NCBI GenBank assembly: GCA_009763385.1
Contig: CM019822.1
Span: 27,274,842-27,338,841, forward strand
DNA: 64,000 nucleotides
Direction of reading: 5' to 3'
Source: Coix lacryma-jobi var. lacryma-jobi
Taxonomy: Eukaryota > Streptophyta > Magnoliopsida > Poales > Poaceae
Shown here: positions 1-10,750 of the stretch, piece by piece
How the letters are laid out: each line of letters begins with the position of its first letter
Numbering within the stretch: the stretch's first letter is position 1
Position numbers and translations under genes: made by a program
The notes under the pieces: model-generated
Seen by the model: only the letters and a program-made list of their open reading frames with translations
Databases searched by the model: none
What the model was told of the DNA's origin: nothing

Positions 1-2
1 TA

Positions 3-3000
3 ATTCGCAAGACCCGCCAGCTGTGGCGGCAGCATGCAGCAATTACGCGAGCACACCTACGCATCCCCGCAGTACATGCATCCCCAAAACTTGCATTGGT
101 ACAATCCGGCGTATCAGGGCTATCACCTTCCGGTCTTTGCGCCGCTTCGGCGGCGGTTTCGTCACCTATGCATTATCAGCATCAGCCAACGCCGCCACCG
201 GTGTTTCCGGTTCAGACCCAACCTCAGGGGCAACAAGCACAGCCGGGTTTCCAGCAGGCGCAGGAGGTGGAAAATGAAACTAGCGCAATCAACAACATCC
301 TTCCGTCGAGAGGGCACATTTTCGCCATCACGGGCGGATCTAACCTAGAGCACGAAAGCAAGAGAGCTAGAAGGGACTACCACCGAAGAGTCCAGACAGT
401 ATCACCAAGGCTTCCACTAAACAGGCCAGCTTGGTCGCTAGCGCCGATATGCTTCGACGAGACCGACTTCAAAGTCCGCGACTACCCGCATTGCGACGCT
501 TTCGTCGCAACAGCCAACGTGGCCGGCTTCACTTTGCACAACATTCTGATTGACACCGGAAGCTCAGCAGACATCCTTTTCGTAAAAGCTTTCGAGGCAA
601 TGGGATTCGACAGACGCAGTTTGGACCCCGCCGGTAATTCACTGTACGGATTCGGAGGAAGAAAGATCGACGCTATCGGCAAAAAGCAGATCCCTGTATC
701 CTTCGCCGAAGGGGAAAGAGTCCGCACCGAGACACTAACATTCGACATAATAAACATGGACTACCCGTACACTGCCATTTTCGGCAGAGGTTTCACCAAC
801 AGGTTCAACGTTGTCATCAAGCAAAGCTACCTATGCATGAAGATGCCATCCCCTTTCGGCATCGTCACCGTGCATGGAGATCAGCAAGCTTCCAGAAGGA
901 TTGAGGGGAAACCAACCCCAGGCTATAGCCTCATCAACGAGGTGGCAAACAAAGGCGAAATGCAAACAACCACCGAAGAGCACGCTATCGTACGCGCGTC
1001 GGAACACAAGGTTGGGGCAGCTGAAGAAACGATAAGAATCCCGCTCGCGGCCTCCAGGCCCGAAAGAGCCGTGCATATTGGGTCAAGCATGCCGGAAGAA
1101 GAAAGGAACGCTTTGGCATCGTTCCTTGCGAGCAATGACGACATTTTCGCTTGGTCAGCAAGCGACTTGCAAGGCGTTAGCAGAGATCTCGCCCAGCACA
1201 GTTTGAACATCGCAAGCGGCGCTAAGCCCAGAAAACAAAAACTGAGAAAAATGTCAAACGAAAGGGCAGACGCGGCGAAAGCCGAAGTGCAAAGATTACT
1301 TGACGCGGGAGTAATCCGACCGGTCCAGTATCCCGAATGGCTGGCGAATGTCGTCTTGGTGAAAAAGAAAAATGGAAAATGGCGAATGTGCGTCGATTTC
1401 ACCGACCTCAACAAATGCTGCCCGAAAGATCCGTATCCCTTGCCTCGTATCGACAAGCTTGTCGACATTGCATCTGGTTGTGAAATAATGAGCTTGCTAG
1501 ATTGTTTTTCAGGCTATCACCAGATTTGGCTTCATCCCGACGATGAAGAGAAAACCAGTTTCATCACCCCTACAGGCACATACTGCTACCGGCGAATGCC
1601 GGAAGGGCTGCGGAATGCAGGCCCTACTTTCTCGCGAATGACCGACAAAGTGTTCGAAAGCCAGAAGCAAAAGAAAAACTTGTTGGCGTACGTTGACGAC
1701 ATAGTGGTCAAGAGCGATAGACAGGAAGATCATCAGGCAGATTTGCTCGAGACTTTCGGCAATCTTCGGAAGAGCGGTTTAAAGCTAAACCCCGACAAGT
1801 GTATTTTCGGCATCAGGAAAGGCAAGCTCCTCGGTTGCCTGGTATCAGCAAGAGGAATTGAAGCTAATCCCGACAAGATAGCGGCAATTATCAACATGCA
1901 ACCGCCCTCAAACCGAAAGCAAGTGCAAAAGTTGACAGGAAGACTGGCTTCTCTGAACAGATTCATCGCAAGGTCCGCCGAAAGAGGGCTGCCTTTCTTC
2001 CGAACTCTGCGTAGCTCCGACCCTTTCGATTGGGGGGAAGAGCAGCACCAAGCTTTTCAGCAGCTAAAGGAGTATTTGACCAAGCTAACCACGCTGTCCA
2101 AGCCGTCGCCGGAAGCAACGCTCTTGTTGTATCTCGCAGCGTCTCACGCCACTGTAAGCGCGGTACTGGTGGAAGAAAAGGAGCACGCAAACAAGATGAC
2201 GCAGTTCCCAATCTATTTTGTTTCCGAGGCCCTTTCGGGCGCAAAGCTGAACTACTCAGAGCTAGAGAAGATAGCCTACACAGTGCTAATGGCCTCCCGA
2301 AAGCTGAAGCATTACTTTCAGTCTCACCACATCATAGTGCTTTCGGCTCAGCCATTGGAAGCCTTGTTCCGCAACAACGAAGCTATCGGCCGAATCGGCA
2401 AGTGGGCGGCGGAGTTGAACGAATACGTGATCGACTTCCAGCACCGATCCGCAATCAAGTCGCAGGCATTGGCGGATTTCATAGCAGACTGGACTCCCGC
2501 CGCTTTCGACACAACGCTTGAATTCGAAGAGCCTGTGTGGACAGTAAATTGTGACGGCGCATGGGGAATGGCCGGAGCCGGAATCTCGGCGATCCTTACA
2601 CCACCAAGAGGACCGAAGGTCAGATTTGCCGCGCTGCAGTTTCTCACAACCAACAACACCGCCGAATACGAGGCCGTGCTTCTAGGTTTACGAAAGCTTC
2701 GAGCAATCGGAGCGAGAAGATGCATAGTCAAATCGGATTCCCAAGTGGTCGTTGGTCATGCCGAAAAGGAATTCACAGCAAGAGAACCAGAGCTAACCAA
2801 GTATCTGGCGGCAATCAGAAGAATGGAGAAATATTTCATTGGTTTCACCTTGCGTCACATCCCAAGGGCCGAAAACGCAGAGGCCGACGAGCTGGCCAAA
2901 GCCGCAGCACAAAATCTACCGCTGCCATCAGACGTGTTCTATCAGATCCTTTCGGCAAAAGCCGTGAAAGAGGAGGAAGAACATCCAGACTCGATACATG

Positions 3001-4238
3001 CTATCGTCAGTGAGGACTGGAGGTCACAGATATTCGCCTATTTAGCTGGAACTTACGAGCCACAGTCTAGAAAGGATGCCGAAAGAATGGCCAGCAGGGC
3101 GAAAGGTTACGCAATCATCGGAGAGCAGTTGTTCAAAAATGGAATAACAGCACCTCTTCTGAAATGCATAAGCCAGCGCGAAGGCATTCAGCTGCTCGAA
3201 GAAATGCATGCCGGAATGTGCGGAGCGCATAGAGGGCCTCACGAGATAGCGCACAGAGCAATGAGACAGGGATTTTACTGGCCCTCCGCTGCATCAGATG
3301 CCAAGGAGCTGGTCAAACGTTGCAAAGGCTGCCAGATGTTCGCCAAAAATCAGAAAGCGCCAGCAAACGAGACCACGCCGATAGTGCCGACCTGGCCATT
3401 GCAGAGGTGGGGCATCGACATAGTTGGTCCGCTACCAGCAGCCCCGGGCAACTTGCGTTTTGCAGCGGTAGCTCTTGAGTATTTCACCAAATGGGTGGAA
3501 GCGAAGGCCCTTGCCAGCATAACTTCCACCTCTTTAATCAAGTTCGTCTGGCAGAGGATAATCTGTCGCTTCGGTGTGCCATCATTCATCGCCTGTGACA
3601 ATGGGAAGCAGTTCGATTGCGCCGAATTCAGGAATTTTTGTGATGAACTCAGCATCAAGCTCAATTTCGCTTCTGTAAATTACCCGCAAGCAAACGGGGC
3701 CGTCGAAAGAGCGAATGGCTCAATCTTTTCGGCAATTTCGAAAACACTGTACGACTCGCCGAAAGGCAAGTGGGCCAACACCCTAACAACAGCCGTATGG
3801 GGACACAACATTTCACGGTCCAGAGCTACCGGCTTCACCCCATTCAGGCTACTTTACGGCGAGGAAGCAGTAACCCCGGAAGAAGTAAAGCTGGGTTCCT
3901 TCCGACCGACCGAAATGACCCCAACTACTGAACGGCAAAGACACGTCGAGCTCGACACCGTCGAAGAAGTAAGGCTGCAGGCTGCAGACAACCTTGAAAA
4001 GTACCACGCCGAAACGAAGCATCACAGGGACAGGACGATAATCCGAAAGAACATCAAGCCTGGTGACATGGTCACCATTCGGCAGCCAGATAAGCAAGGC
4101 AAGCTGCAATCGCAGTGGCAAGGCCCTTTCGTCGTGGCGAGCATGGCAGCGCCCGGCGTATTCCGGTTGATGAATGACAAGGGCGAAGTATCAGCTCACA
4201 CATGGAACGCGAGCAATCTGCGTCGTTTCTACCCATAA
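3..4238 (+). CDS. Gag-pol polyprotein (C-terminal gag, protease, RT, RNase H, integrase), 5' incomplete
   Basis: This encodes the enzymes for reverse transcription and integration of the Tat element. The frame is open from the left window edge to TAA at 4236-4238. Numbering residues from a TTG at 96, visible motifs are the aspartic protease DTGSS (about 153), RT PLPRIDKLVD and the catalytic YVDDIVV (about 531), an RNase H linked to RT, then a second RNase H-like domain starting CDGAWG (about 820) with NNTAEYEA and KSDSQ. The integrase has an HHCC zinc finger (about 1035-1080), D in WGIDIVGP (about 1107), D in CDNGKQF (about 1168) and E in AVERANG (about 1204). The end is a GPF-type module (QWQGPFVV) with no chromodomain. 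Before about base 140 another frame looks more gag-like (Tyr/Pro/Gln-rich), so a frame change there is possible. The pol part is uninterrupted. Confidence 0.93.
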   Translation: MRKTRQLWRQHAAITRAHLRIPAVHASPKLALVQSGVSGLSPSGLCAASAAVSSPMHYQHQPTPPPVFPVQTQPQGQQAQPGFQQAQEVENETSAINNILPSRGHIFAITGGSNLEHESKRARRDYHRRVQTVSPRLPLNRPAWSLAPICFDETDFKVRDYPHCDAFVATANVAGFTLHNILIDTGSSADILFVKAFEAMGFDRRSLDPAGNSLYGFGGRKIDAIGKKQIPVSFAEGERVRTETLTFDIINMDYPYTAIFGRGFTNRFNVVIKQSYLCMKMPSPFGIVTVHGDQQASRRIEGKPTPGYSLINEVANKGEMQTTTEEHAIVRASEHKVGAAEETIRIPLAASRPERAVHIGSSMPEEERNALASFLASNDDIFAWSASDLQGVSRDLAQHSLNIASGAKPRKQKLRKMSNERADAAKAEVQRLLDAGVIRPVQYPEWLANVVLVKKKNGKWRMCVDFTDLNKCCPKDPYPLPRIDKLVDIASGCEIMSLLDCFSGYHQIWLHPDDEEKTSFITPTGTYCYRRMPEGLRNAGPTFSRMTDKVFESQKQKKNLLAYVDDIVVKSDRQEDHQADLLETFGNLRKSGLKLNPDKCIFGIRKGKLLGCLVSARGIEANPDKIAAIINMQPPSNRKQVQKLTGRLASLNRFIARSAERGLPFFRTLRSSDPFDWGEEQHQAFQQLKEYLTKLTTLSKPSPEATLLLYLAASHATVSAVLVEEKEHANKMTQFPIYFVSEALSGAKLNYSELEKIAYTVLMASRKLKHYFQSHHIIVLSAQPLEALFRNNEAIGRIGKWAAELNEYVIDFQHRSAIKSQALADFIADWTPAAFDTTLEFEEPVWTVNCDGAWGMAGAGISAILTPPRGPKVRFAALQFLTTNNTAEYEAVLLGLRKLRAIGARRCIVKSDSQVVVGHAEKEFTAREPELTKYLAAIRRMEKYFIGFTLRHIPRAENAEADELAKAAAQNLPLPSDVFYQILSAKAVKEEEEHPDSIHAIVSEDWRSQIFAYLAGTYEPQSRKDAERMASRAKGYAIIGEQLFKNGITAPLLKCISQREGIQLLEEMHAGMCGAHRGPHEIAHRAMRQGFYWPSAASDAKELVKRCKGCQMFAKNQKAPANETTPIVPTWPLQRWGIDIVGPLPAAPGNLRFAAVALEYFTKWVEAKALASITSTSLIKFVWQRIICRFGVPSFIACDNGKQFDCAEFRNFCDELSIKLNFASVNYPQANGAVERANGSIFSAISKTLYDSPKGKWANTLTTAVWGHNISRSRATGFTPFRLLYGEEAVTPEEVKLGSFRPTEMTPTTERQRHVELDTVEEVRLQAADNLEKYHAETKHHRDRTIIRKNIKPGDMVTIRQPDKQGKLQSQWQGPFVVASMAAPGVFRLMNDKGEVSAHTWNASNLRRFYP

Positions 4239-4540
4239 TTCATCTCTTTCTCGACTGTGGTATAATTTCTCCCTCTTTCACCATTTTTTGTAATCAAATG
4301 TCGTCTGTGCTCTTTTTCCTCGCCGGGGAAGCCCTTCATCGGGCTGCGAGGTTTTTTAACGAGGCAGCCGAATGTAACCGCTACATTACTAAAGTAGTCG
4401 TAATTCCCCAAAAAGTCATACGAACCGGTCGAAGACGAAATCAACCAAGCATAAGGTTGAGACATTCGTCAACACAATGTGATAAAAAGAGAATGTCGAG
4501 GAGGTAGGGCAAAATAGACCCCTTCCATCCAACGACAATC
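4239..4540 (+). other. Spacer between pol and first tandem array
   Basis: About 300 bases of moderate GC after the pol stop codon. I see no conserved coding sequence; frames that run through it continue from the neighbouring pol or repeat sequence. It is probably untranslated sequence of the retrotransposon. Confidence 0.5.
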
Positions 4541-5400
4541 TCGAAAGCCTGCGGGCCATATGAAATCCGACCCTCCGACAAAGAGAGGGCGGAACGAAAG
4601 CCTGCGGGCTATGTGAAATCCGACCCTCCGACAAAATGCGAGGGCGGAACGAAAGCCTGCGGGCTATGTGAAATCCGACCCTCCGACAAAATGCGAGGGC
4701 GGAACGAAAGCCTGCGGGCTATGTGAAATCCGACCCTCCGACAAATGCGAGGGCGGAACGAAAGCCTGCGGGCTATATGAAATCCGACCCTCCGACAAAA
4801 CGAGAGGGCGGAACGAAGCCTGCGGGCTATGTGAAATCCGACCCTCCGACAAAATGCGAGGGCGGAACGAAAGCCTGCGGGCTATGTGAAATCCGACCCT
4901 CCGACAAAATGCGAGGGCGGAACGAAAGCCTGCGGGCTATGTGAAATCCGACCCTCCGACAAATGCGAGGGCGGAACGAAAGCCTGCGGGCTATGTGAAA
5001 TCCGACCCTCCGACAAATGCGAGGGCGGAACGAAAGCCTGCGGGCTATATGAAATCCGACCCTCCGACAAACGAGAGGGCGGACGAAGCCTGCGGGCTAT
5101 TGAAATCCGACCCTCCGACAAATGCGAGGGGAACGAAAGCCTGCGGGCTATGTGAAATCCGACCCTCCGACAAAATGCGAGGGCGAACGAAAGCCTGCGG
5201 GCTATATGAAATCCGACCCTCCGACAAAACGAGGGCGGAGCGAAAGCTTGCGGGCTATATGAAATCCGACCTCCGACAAACGAGAGGGCGGAACGAAAGC
5301 CTGCGGGCCATGCAAATCCGACCCTCCGACAAAACGAGAGGGGAACGAAGCTGGCAGGGCCACGACCAACCGACATTCCGACAAAACGAGGGCTAACGAA
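4541..5400 (+). repeat. Tandem array, about 55-bp unit, roughly 15-16 copies
   Basis: The unit starts at gaaatccgaccctccgac, continues through gcgagggcggaacgaaagcc and ends tgcgggctatgt. Copies vary from 51 to 55 bp through small indels (for example aaaatgcgag or aaatgcgag or aaacgagag). Copies are nearly identical in the centre and decay at both edges (about 4541-4615 and 5260-5400). Apparent open frames here simply read the repeat and are not treated as genes. Satellite-like arrays between pol and the 3' LTR are known in Tat-lineage elements and can seed genomic satellites. Confidence 0.95.
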
Positions 5401-5917
5401 AGCTTGGTAAAACAGCCCCCATCACCAAAGGGGAAAATGTAGCAGCCATTTACAGCAGCTAGAACGTAAACGCTGTATTAACCTTTCACCTACCACCAAG
5501 TGTGCACAAATACAGCCAGGCAAGTAAATGCGACCGTCAAGTACAATGGGCAAGGCAGTATAAATAGGCAACAAAGTGCAAGCCTCCCACCCATCCTAAA
5601 CTACCGATGCCCTCCAAAATGTTAGTTCCAGGCAGTCAGCTCATTATCGAAAATGCGAGTAGGAAGCATCAGGAGCTACGCTTTCGCTTTTATGATCGTG
5701 TCATCGGCATCGCGTCCGACTATCGTCACCAATCCGGTAACTGTAGGCGGTAGTGCCATCGAGTGGCTCTCCCATCTCAAACCAAAGATAGGAGATGAAC
5801 CAAGCTGTGCATGTGGCTGGACAGCAATACGAGCAATATCATAATCATAGTCGGTTGTATGTCCCTCAACTTGCGTTCATAAAGACATTTCGTCAACCGA
5901 ATTATCAAGCGCTTTTG
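5401..5917 (+). other. Non-repetitive spacer between the two tandem arrays
   Basis: About 520 bases without tandem structure. A TATA-like agtataaatagg lies at about 5559-5570, which could be an internal promoter, but nothing else supports that. No convincing coding sequence was found. Confidence 0.4.
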
Positions 5918-6868
5918 CGCGAATGCTACCGCCCCTCGCCCAAGAGGGGGGGCGGGCGTTTCTTTGCTATCGGCCGAGGGGCTCGCACCGAAAGCTCCCT
6001 CGCGCGAATGCTACCGCCCCTCGCCTAAGAGAGTGGGGGCGGGCGTTTCTTTGCTACCGGCCGAGGGGCTCGCACCGAAAGCTCCCTCGCGCGAATGCTA
6101 CCGCCTTCGCCCAAGAGAGTGGGGGCGGGCGTTTCTTTGCTATCGGCCGAGGGGCTCGCACCGAAAGCTCCTCGCGCGAATGCTAGCGCCCTTCGCCAAG
6201 AGTGGGGGCGGGCGTTTCTTTGCTATCGGCCGAGGGGCTCGCACCGAAAGCTCCCTCGCGCGAATGCTACCGCCCCTCGCCTAAGAGAGTGGGGGCGGGC
6301 GTTTCTTTGCTATCGGCCGAGGGGCTCGCACCGAAAGCTCCCTCGCGCGAATGCTACCGCCCCTCGCCTAAGAGAGTGGGGGCGGGCGTTTCTTTGCTAT
6401 CGGCCGAGGGCTCGCACCGAAATCTCCCTCGCGCGAATGCTAGCGCCCTCGCCTAAGAGTGTGGGCGGGCGTTTCTTTGCTATCGGCCGAGGGGCTCGCA
6501 CCGAAATCTCCCTCGCGCGAATGCTAGCGCCCCTCGCCTAAGAGAGTGGGGGCGGGCGTTTCTTTGCTATCGGCAGAGGGGCTCGCACCGAAAGCTCCCT
6601 CGCGCGAATGCTACGCCCCTCGCCTAAGAGAGGGGGGCGGGCGTTCCTTTGTTATCGGCCGAGGGGCTCGCACCGAAAGCTCCTCGCGCGAATGCTACCA
6701 TCCCTCGCCTTAGCAGAGTGGGGGCGAGCGTTTCTTTGCTATCGGGCGAGGGGCTCGAACCGAAAGCCACCTCGCGCGAATGCTACCGCCCCTCGCCTAA
6801 GAGAGTGGGGGCGGGCGCGTCTTGGCAACCCACCGACGGGCCCGCACCGAAAAGCACCATCGCGCGAA
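5918..6868 (+). repeat. Tandem array, about 87-bp unit, about 11 copies
   Basis: Each unit contains cgcgcgaatgctaccgcccc, then gcgggcgtttctttgctatc, then gaggggctcgcaccgaaagc. Copies start near 5918, 6002, 6088, 6173, 6257, 6344, 6430, 6516, 6602, 6686 and 6774, with a degenerate end by 6868. The unit differs from the 55-bp array upstream, so the element carries two independent satellites. Open frames across the array come from its period and GC content and are not called as genes. Confidence 0.95.
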
Positions 6869-7039
6869 CTAGTAAAGCGAGAACAACTAAATCATTCGGC
6901 AAAAGAACTTAATCCGCCAAACGAAAATAAAAAAAAATCGCACATTCGCAAATAACGATTAACACCGAAAGATAGAGCACACTGCGACACTCGTCATTAC
7001 ACCGGGTTTAATATAAAGGTTGTACACTGCAATTCTAAT

Positions 7040-8813
7040 TCAGGGCCGCGAACTATTTTCGCGGCCAAGTAAAATGCTATAACGCCTTTCGTCCGGCGAA
7101 GGCACGGCATCTTCGGGTTCCAACTTAACAAACGCGGCACCCTCGAAGCCTGGTGGCGCGCGCGAAGCCTCGCGCCTCTTTCGCCTCGACTCAAGTTCGC
7201 GTGGGTCGAAAGCATCATAAAAAGCGCGTAGCCGATCTTCTGTGCGTCTAAGTTTCTTAGCTCGTTTTCTCATGTAAGCCGAAAGCGATGCAGTCGGAAA
7301 CCTAGATCGGAAACTCCTCCACAGGTCACCACCAACACAGATATCGCCGGCTTTAATCATTAACGGGCAGATGTCGAGAACGTCCAGCGTTCCCACATCC
7401 GCACCCTGTTCAATATACAACATCCGAATTTAAGTTCCAAAATGTTACAAGAGGTCCGCAACAAGTTGCCAACATATTGAAAGCAGGCCCCAAGAAGGTC
7501 ACTCGTCTACCGCTGCGTCTTGGGGGGCGTTCGCGTCGCGGGCAGCAGCAGCGGCCGAGCTTTCGGGCGCCCCGTCGTTCGGCCCAGGAGGACTTGCCTC
7601 GTCTTCCGGCTCGTTTTCACGCGCCTGTTTTGCGGAGATATACTCCGAAAACAGCTGTCGGATCCGCGTTTTCTCCTCAGGAGTCTGCATAAAAAAGCGA
7701 TAGCCCAGAAAAATAACTACTCGGGCCACAAGGCACCGCACAAAAAGCGATAGCCAGCATGGAAGTCAAGCGATAGCTCAAGCAGAACGAAGAAAATACC
7801 TTTCCGCGCCCCACGGCGGACTGCATCAGCGACATGTCATTCCCACCCGCAAGCCAGAATTCTTCAAAGAATCTTTTGCCCAGAGCTTTCGCCGCCTCCG
7901 GGGTTCGCCAGTAATAATCCACCTCTTTGACCGGAAGGTCAACGATGTGGGAGCATCCGGCGTCCACCAGGCTGTGGCCGATCGCCTTGATACCGGTGAC
8001 GGCGGCGTAGTCTCGGCCCAGAGCCATATGATTTTCAAGTGAATCCATTTCGGAGCAAAGCCAGCGGACAAGACCGTCAGCAGTTTGCTCCGAAGGACCA
8101 CATGTTTCGACACCAATGCTGCGAAGGCTTTCGCGGAGGCGAAAGACAGCTTCTTCGGCAAACGTCTTCAGGGCCGCGTCCTTCTCGGCCTGGGCATTTC
8201 GCAGCTGCGAAAGCTCCCGCTTGAGGTCTTCTGCTTCCCGTCTCAGCTTTTCAGCCTCCTTTTGGCTTGCTTTCCGCGAGGCGCGCTCGTCCTCGGCTTT
8301 CTTCGCCTGAACCTCCAGGTCGGTTGTAAGCTTCTTCGCCAAAATGTCGAGGTCCTCCTTCTCACGCTCGATCTTGCGAACATAAAGGTCGTTCTGATTG
8401 CGTCGGCTGCGGGCGAGAATGGCAGCCTGCGAATGGCATTAAATCAAACGTCGAAAGTCAGTACACTCCAAAAGACCCATACACCAGTTGCGGAAAAGCG
8501 AACAACAATCACGCGACAAATAGCAATCTGAGCAACTCACGCTAGCTAAGTGAAACGACAGCGCGTCATCAAGCTTTACGCTGTCAACCTTGAGCAGGTC
8601 CCTTTCGACCTCCGGCGCAGCGAAAGCCTTGTGCGAAAACTCCACAAGTTTGCTGGCGTCATCGCTTGCGCCGGGGAGGATTCCCGCGCGGCGGAAGTCT
8701 ATCCGACACGCAAGCTGAGCTTCGGAAGCTGCACCCAAAGAACGTGCAATCCGATAAGATTCTTCTCTTGCTTCGTCAGTCTCGCCCGACGAGCTCAACC
8801 CAGTGTAAAACAA
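7040..8813 (-). pseudogene. Antisense gene of the Tat element, 3' part (coiled-coil region)
   Basis: This is the downstream part of the gene that runs opposite to gag-pol. Segments that read as protein are 8813-8439 (acidic/alanine-rich, including RIARSLGAASEAQLACR), 8400-7690 (a strong Lys/Glu/Ala coiled coil, for example KASQKEAEKLRREAEDLKRE, followed by a globular stretch with VDYYWRTPEAAKAL), 7687-7499 (Glu/Ala/Pro-rich) and 7423-7040 (with YMRKRAKKLRRTEDRLRAFY). They lie in different frames; the gaps could be introns or frameshifts. Many plant proteins with a Transposase_28-type N-terminus continue with such a coiled coil. No function is established. I judge it a degenerate or intron-containing single gene together with the upstream entries. 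Confidence 0.6.
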
Positions 8814-10095
8814 GGATTCCTGTAGTCCGACGGCACTCCATCGATAATCAATCGCCCGTAGCCAAGAAGCTGACCTTCCACCATCTCCTGTGATAGACGA
8901 ATGTGTCTCGGCGAAAGGTGTAGCTTACCTTTATCCACAGCAGGAGCCGTCACTCCCTCGGATCCGCCCCTACTCTCGCGTGGGGCAGCCCCTCCGGTGG
9001 AAACGCGAGCAGCAGTTTCGGCAGGTTTCCGAGCCGCAGGCTCAGCACGAGGCGCTTTCGCTCTCTTCACCGGCCGAGCGGTATCCGCGAGGGCCTTTCG
9101 CGAACCGGGTTTAGCAAAGGTCGGAAGGTCAGCCACCGACACCTCGTCGTCGAAAGCCGACGTCGAAAGGCGCGCCTGCGGTTTCGGCGGCGCCATCTCA
9201 GCAGCGAAGCTGGTGATCTGCAAAAGCAAGACAGCACAACCAAACAAAGACAAGTCAAAAAAAAAAAAAAAAAAAAAACCCGTCTTTACCACAGAAATAA
9301 TAGTAAAGAATCCCATAAAAGGAAAACGAAAAAAACGGCCAAAGCAAACAGAATTACAAAAAGGCAGAAACTGACCACCCTCGAATGATCGAAAGGATCA
9401 ACGCCAGGGGCCGACTCCAATGCCCCCCCTCGACTTGCAAGCAAAGGTTTGGCAATCAACCGCCCAATGCGGATGTCCCCAGCTTCAGCAACCCTTCGCC
9501 GGGAGATCACGCCACTCCGACCGCCGCGGCGAGCCATCTTTTTTTCCTTCACCTTTAAAGCTTTCGGCCTCATCTTTGCTTTCGTCAACCAACGGTCTCT
9601 CGGCATATTCAACGCCCATCGCATCGAAAGCTCGGTTTAAACGCCGATTACGGCCGAGATTGCCGAGTTGAAACTCGCTCTCCTTGCGTAAGTACGGACC
9701 ACAAATCTTTCTGGTCTCCTTTTCGATATGTCTAACATATTCGCCGTCATCATGGTAATCCGCGGTCTTTCCAGCAGCAACGTGGGCCCCCAATACCCTT
9801 CTCTTTCAACGAAACCTTCGAAAGATGTGGCACTGCAGAGCGGATTCATCCCGATGGCAATCCACTCTTCCACCAAATCCCGGCTAATTTGAAAACGTGC
9901 AGTAAGCGCGAATGCATCCCCACAGCGAATAGCATGTGGGTCACTCAGCACAACTGGCGGAAGATGCTTTCCTGGGCACCTCTCCAAAACAGACACAAGT
10001 GGAGATCCCTTTTTTTCTCCCCTACCTAACTCAATAGCGGCGGTTTCGTCCGAGCAACACGATAGTAGAACCAGAAGCGATTCCAGTCCGGCCAC
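8795..10095 (-). pseudogene. Antisense gene of the Tat element, middle part
   Basis: Protein-like stretches continue from the Transposase_28-like part: 10095-9800 (with RDLVEEWIAIGMNP and EGYWGPTLLL), then another frame at about 9775-9490 (YVRHIEKETRKICGPYLRKE, GRNRRLNRAFDAMGVEYAE), then 9196-8795 (MAPPKPQARLSTSAFDDE start, basic and Pro/Ala-rich, ending MVEGQLLGYGRLIIDGVPSD). Frame changes near 10030, 9790 and 8800 are single-base shifts. A 20-bp poly(A) on the + strand at 9257-9280 and a T/A-rich stretch lie between the last two blocks and look intronic. The region is either broken or carries uncorrected sequence errors. Confidence 0.55.
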
Positions 10096-10750
10096 TTGTT
10101 CCGGTATGTAAGCGAAATTGAAACAGTGCCTCGTGTTTTCCGCGGAACGAAATTGATGCAGCCAATCTCGCTGGGCAATCTGCTCCCTAGAAGCGGGTCG
10201 TTAACTTTCGTCGGACGACGGTGAATGTCATAAAATCGCACGAAGACATCCGCCCGCGGGGTGCAGCCCAACATCTTCATAGCATGCGCGAAAATACTCA
10301 GTCTGGCGATTGCATTCGGCGTCAGCTGATGAAGTTGTATCTCAAACCCCAACAAAACATCCGAGACGAATTCTTCGAGGGGAAAATCAAGGCCAGCTAC
10401 AAAGTAGTCGCGAAAGACAACGGCCTCGTTCGGCCGAGGAATAGGAACCTCCTCATCTCCAGGGACACGGCAATTCGTAAGATGATCTCTCCTTAAAGGC
10501 CCTTCTTCAGCCATTGTTTGCAAGCGTGCAGCCGTCATTCGCGATACGCCAAGGTAAAAAGAGCAATCCGTCGGAACCGAAATCAAACCGGAGTCCCCAT
10601 CATTCGACACGCTCCCGCTATGCTCTGGAACTCGTGGAGCAACCCCCGATCCGATGGACACTTCCACGCTAGGCTCGCGATGGGACGACCCGCGGCATCG
10701 GAACTTTCGCTAGTAGAGCTCGAGGTCGACGTCGAGCTGGAAGACGCCAT
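10026..10750 (-). pseudogene. Antisense gene of the Tat element, 5' part with Transposase_28-like domain
   Basis: The open segment 10667-10026 encodes a domain I recognise as the 'putative gypsy type transposon' family (Pfam Transposase_28). Its signature includes EAVVFRDYFVAGLDFPLEEF, LHQLTPNAIARLSIFAHAMK and DVFVRFYDIHR, then WNRFWFYYRV. An ATG at 10750 opens a Ser/Thr-rich leader (MASSSSTSTSSSTSE) typical of these proteins, but it is one base out of frame with the domain; the domain frame meets a TAG upstream without an ATG. A one-base indel near 10665-10700 is the simplest explanation. The gene runs toward pol, so its transcript would be antisense to the element's own. Function is unknown. 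Confidence 0.75.

Noticed and set aside
4560..5396. Open frames of 60-164 codons on both strands across the 55-bp array
   Set aside because: They read the tandem repeat in different phases and change with unit indels; no start context or family match.
5923..6955. Open frames of 84-148 codons across the 87-bp array
   Set aside because: Repeat-derived and GC-driven; the peptide repeats only because the DNA does.
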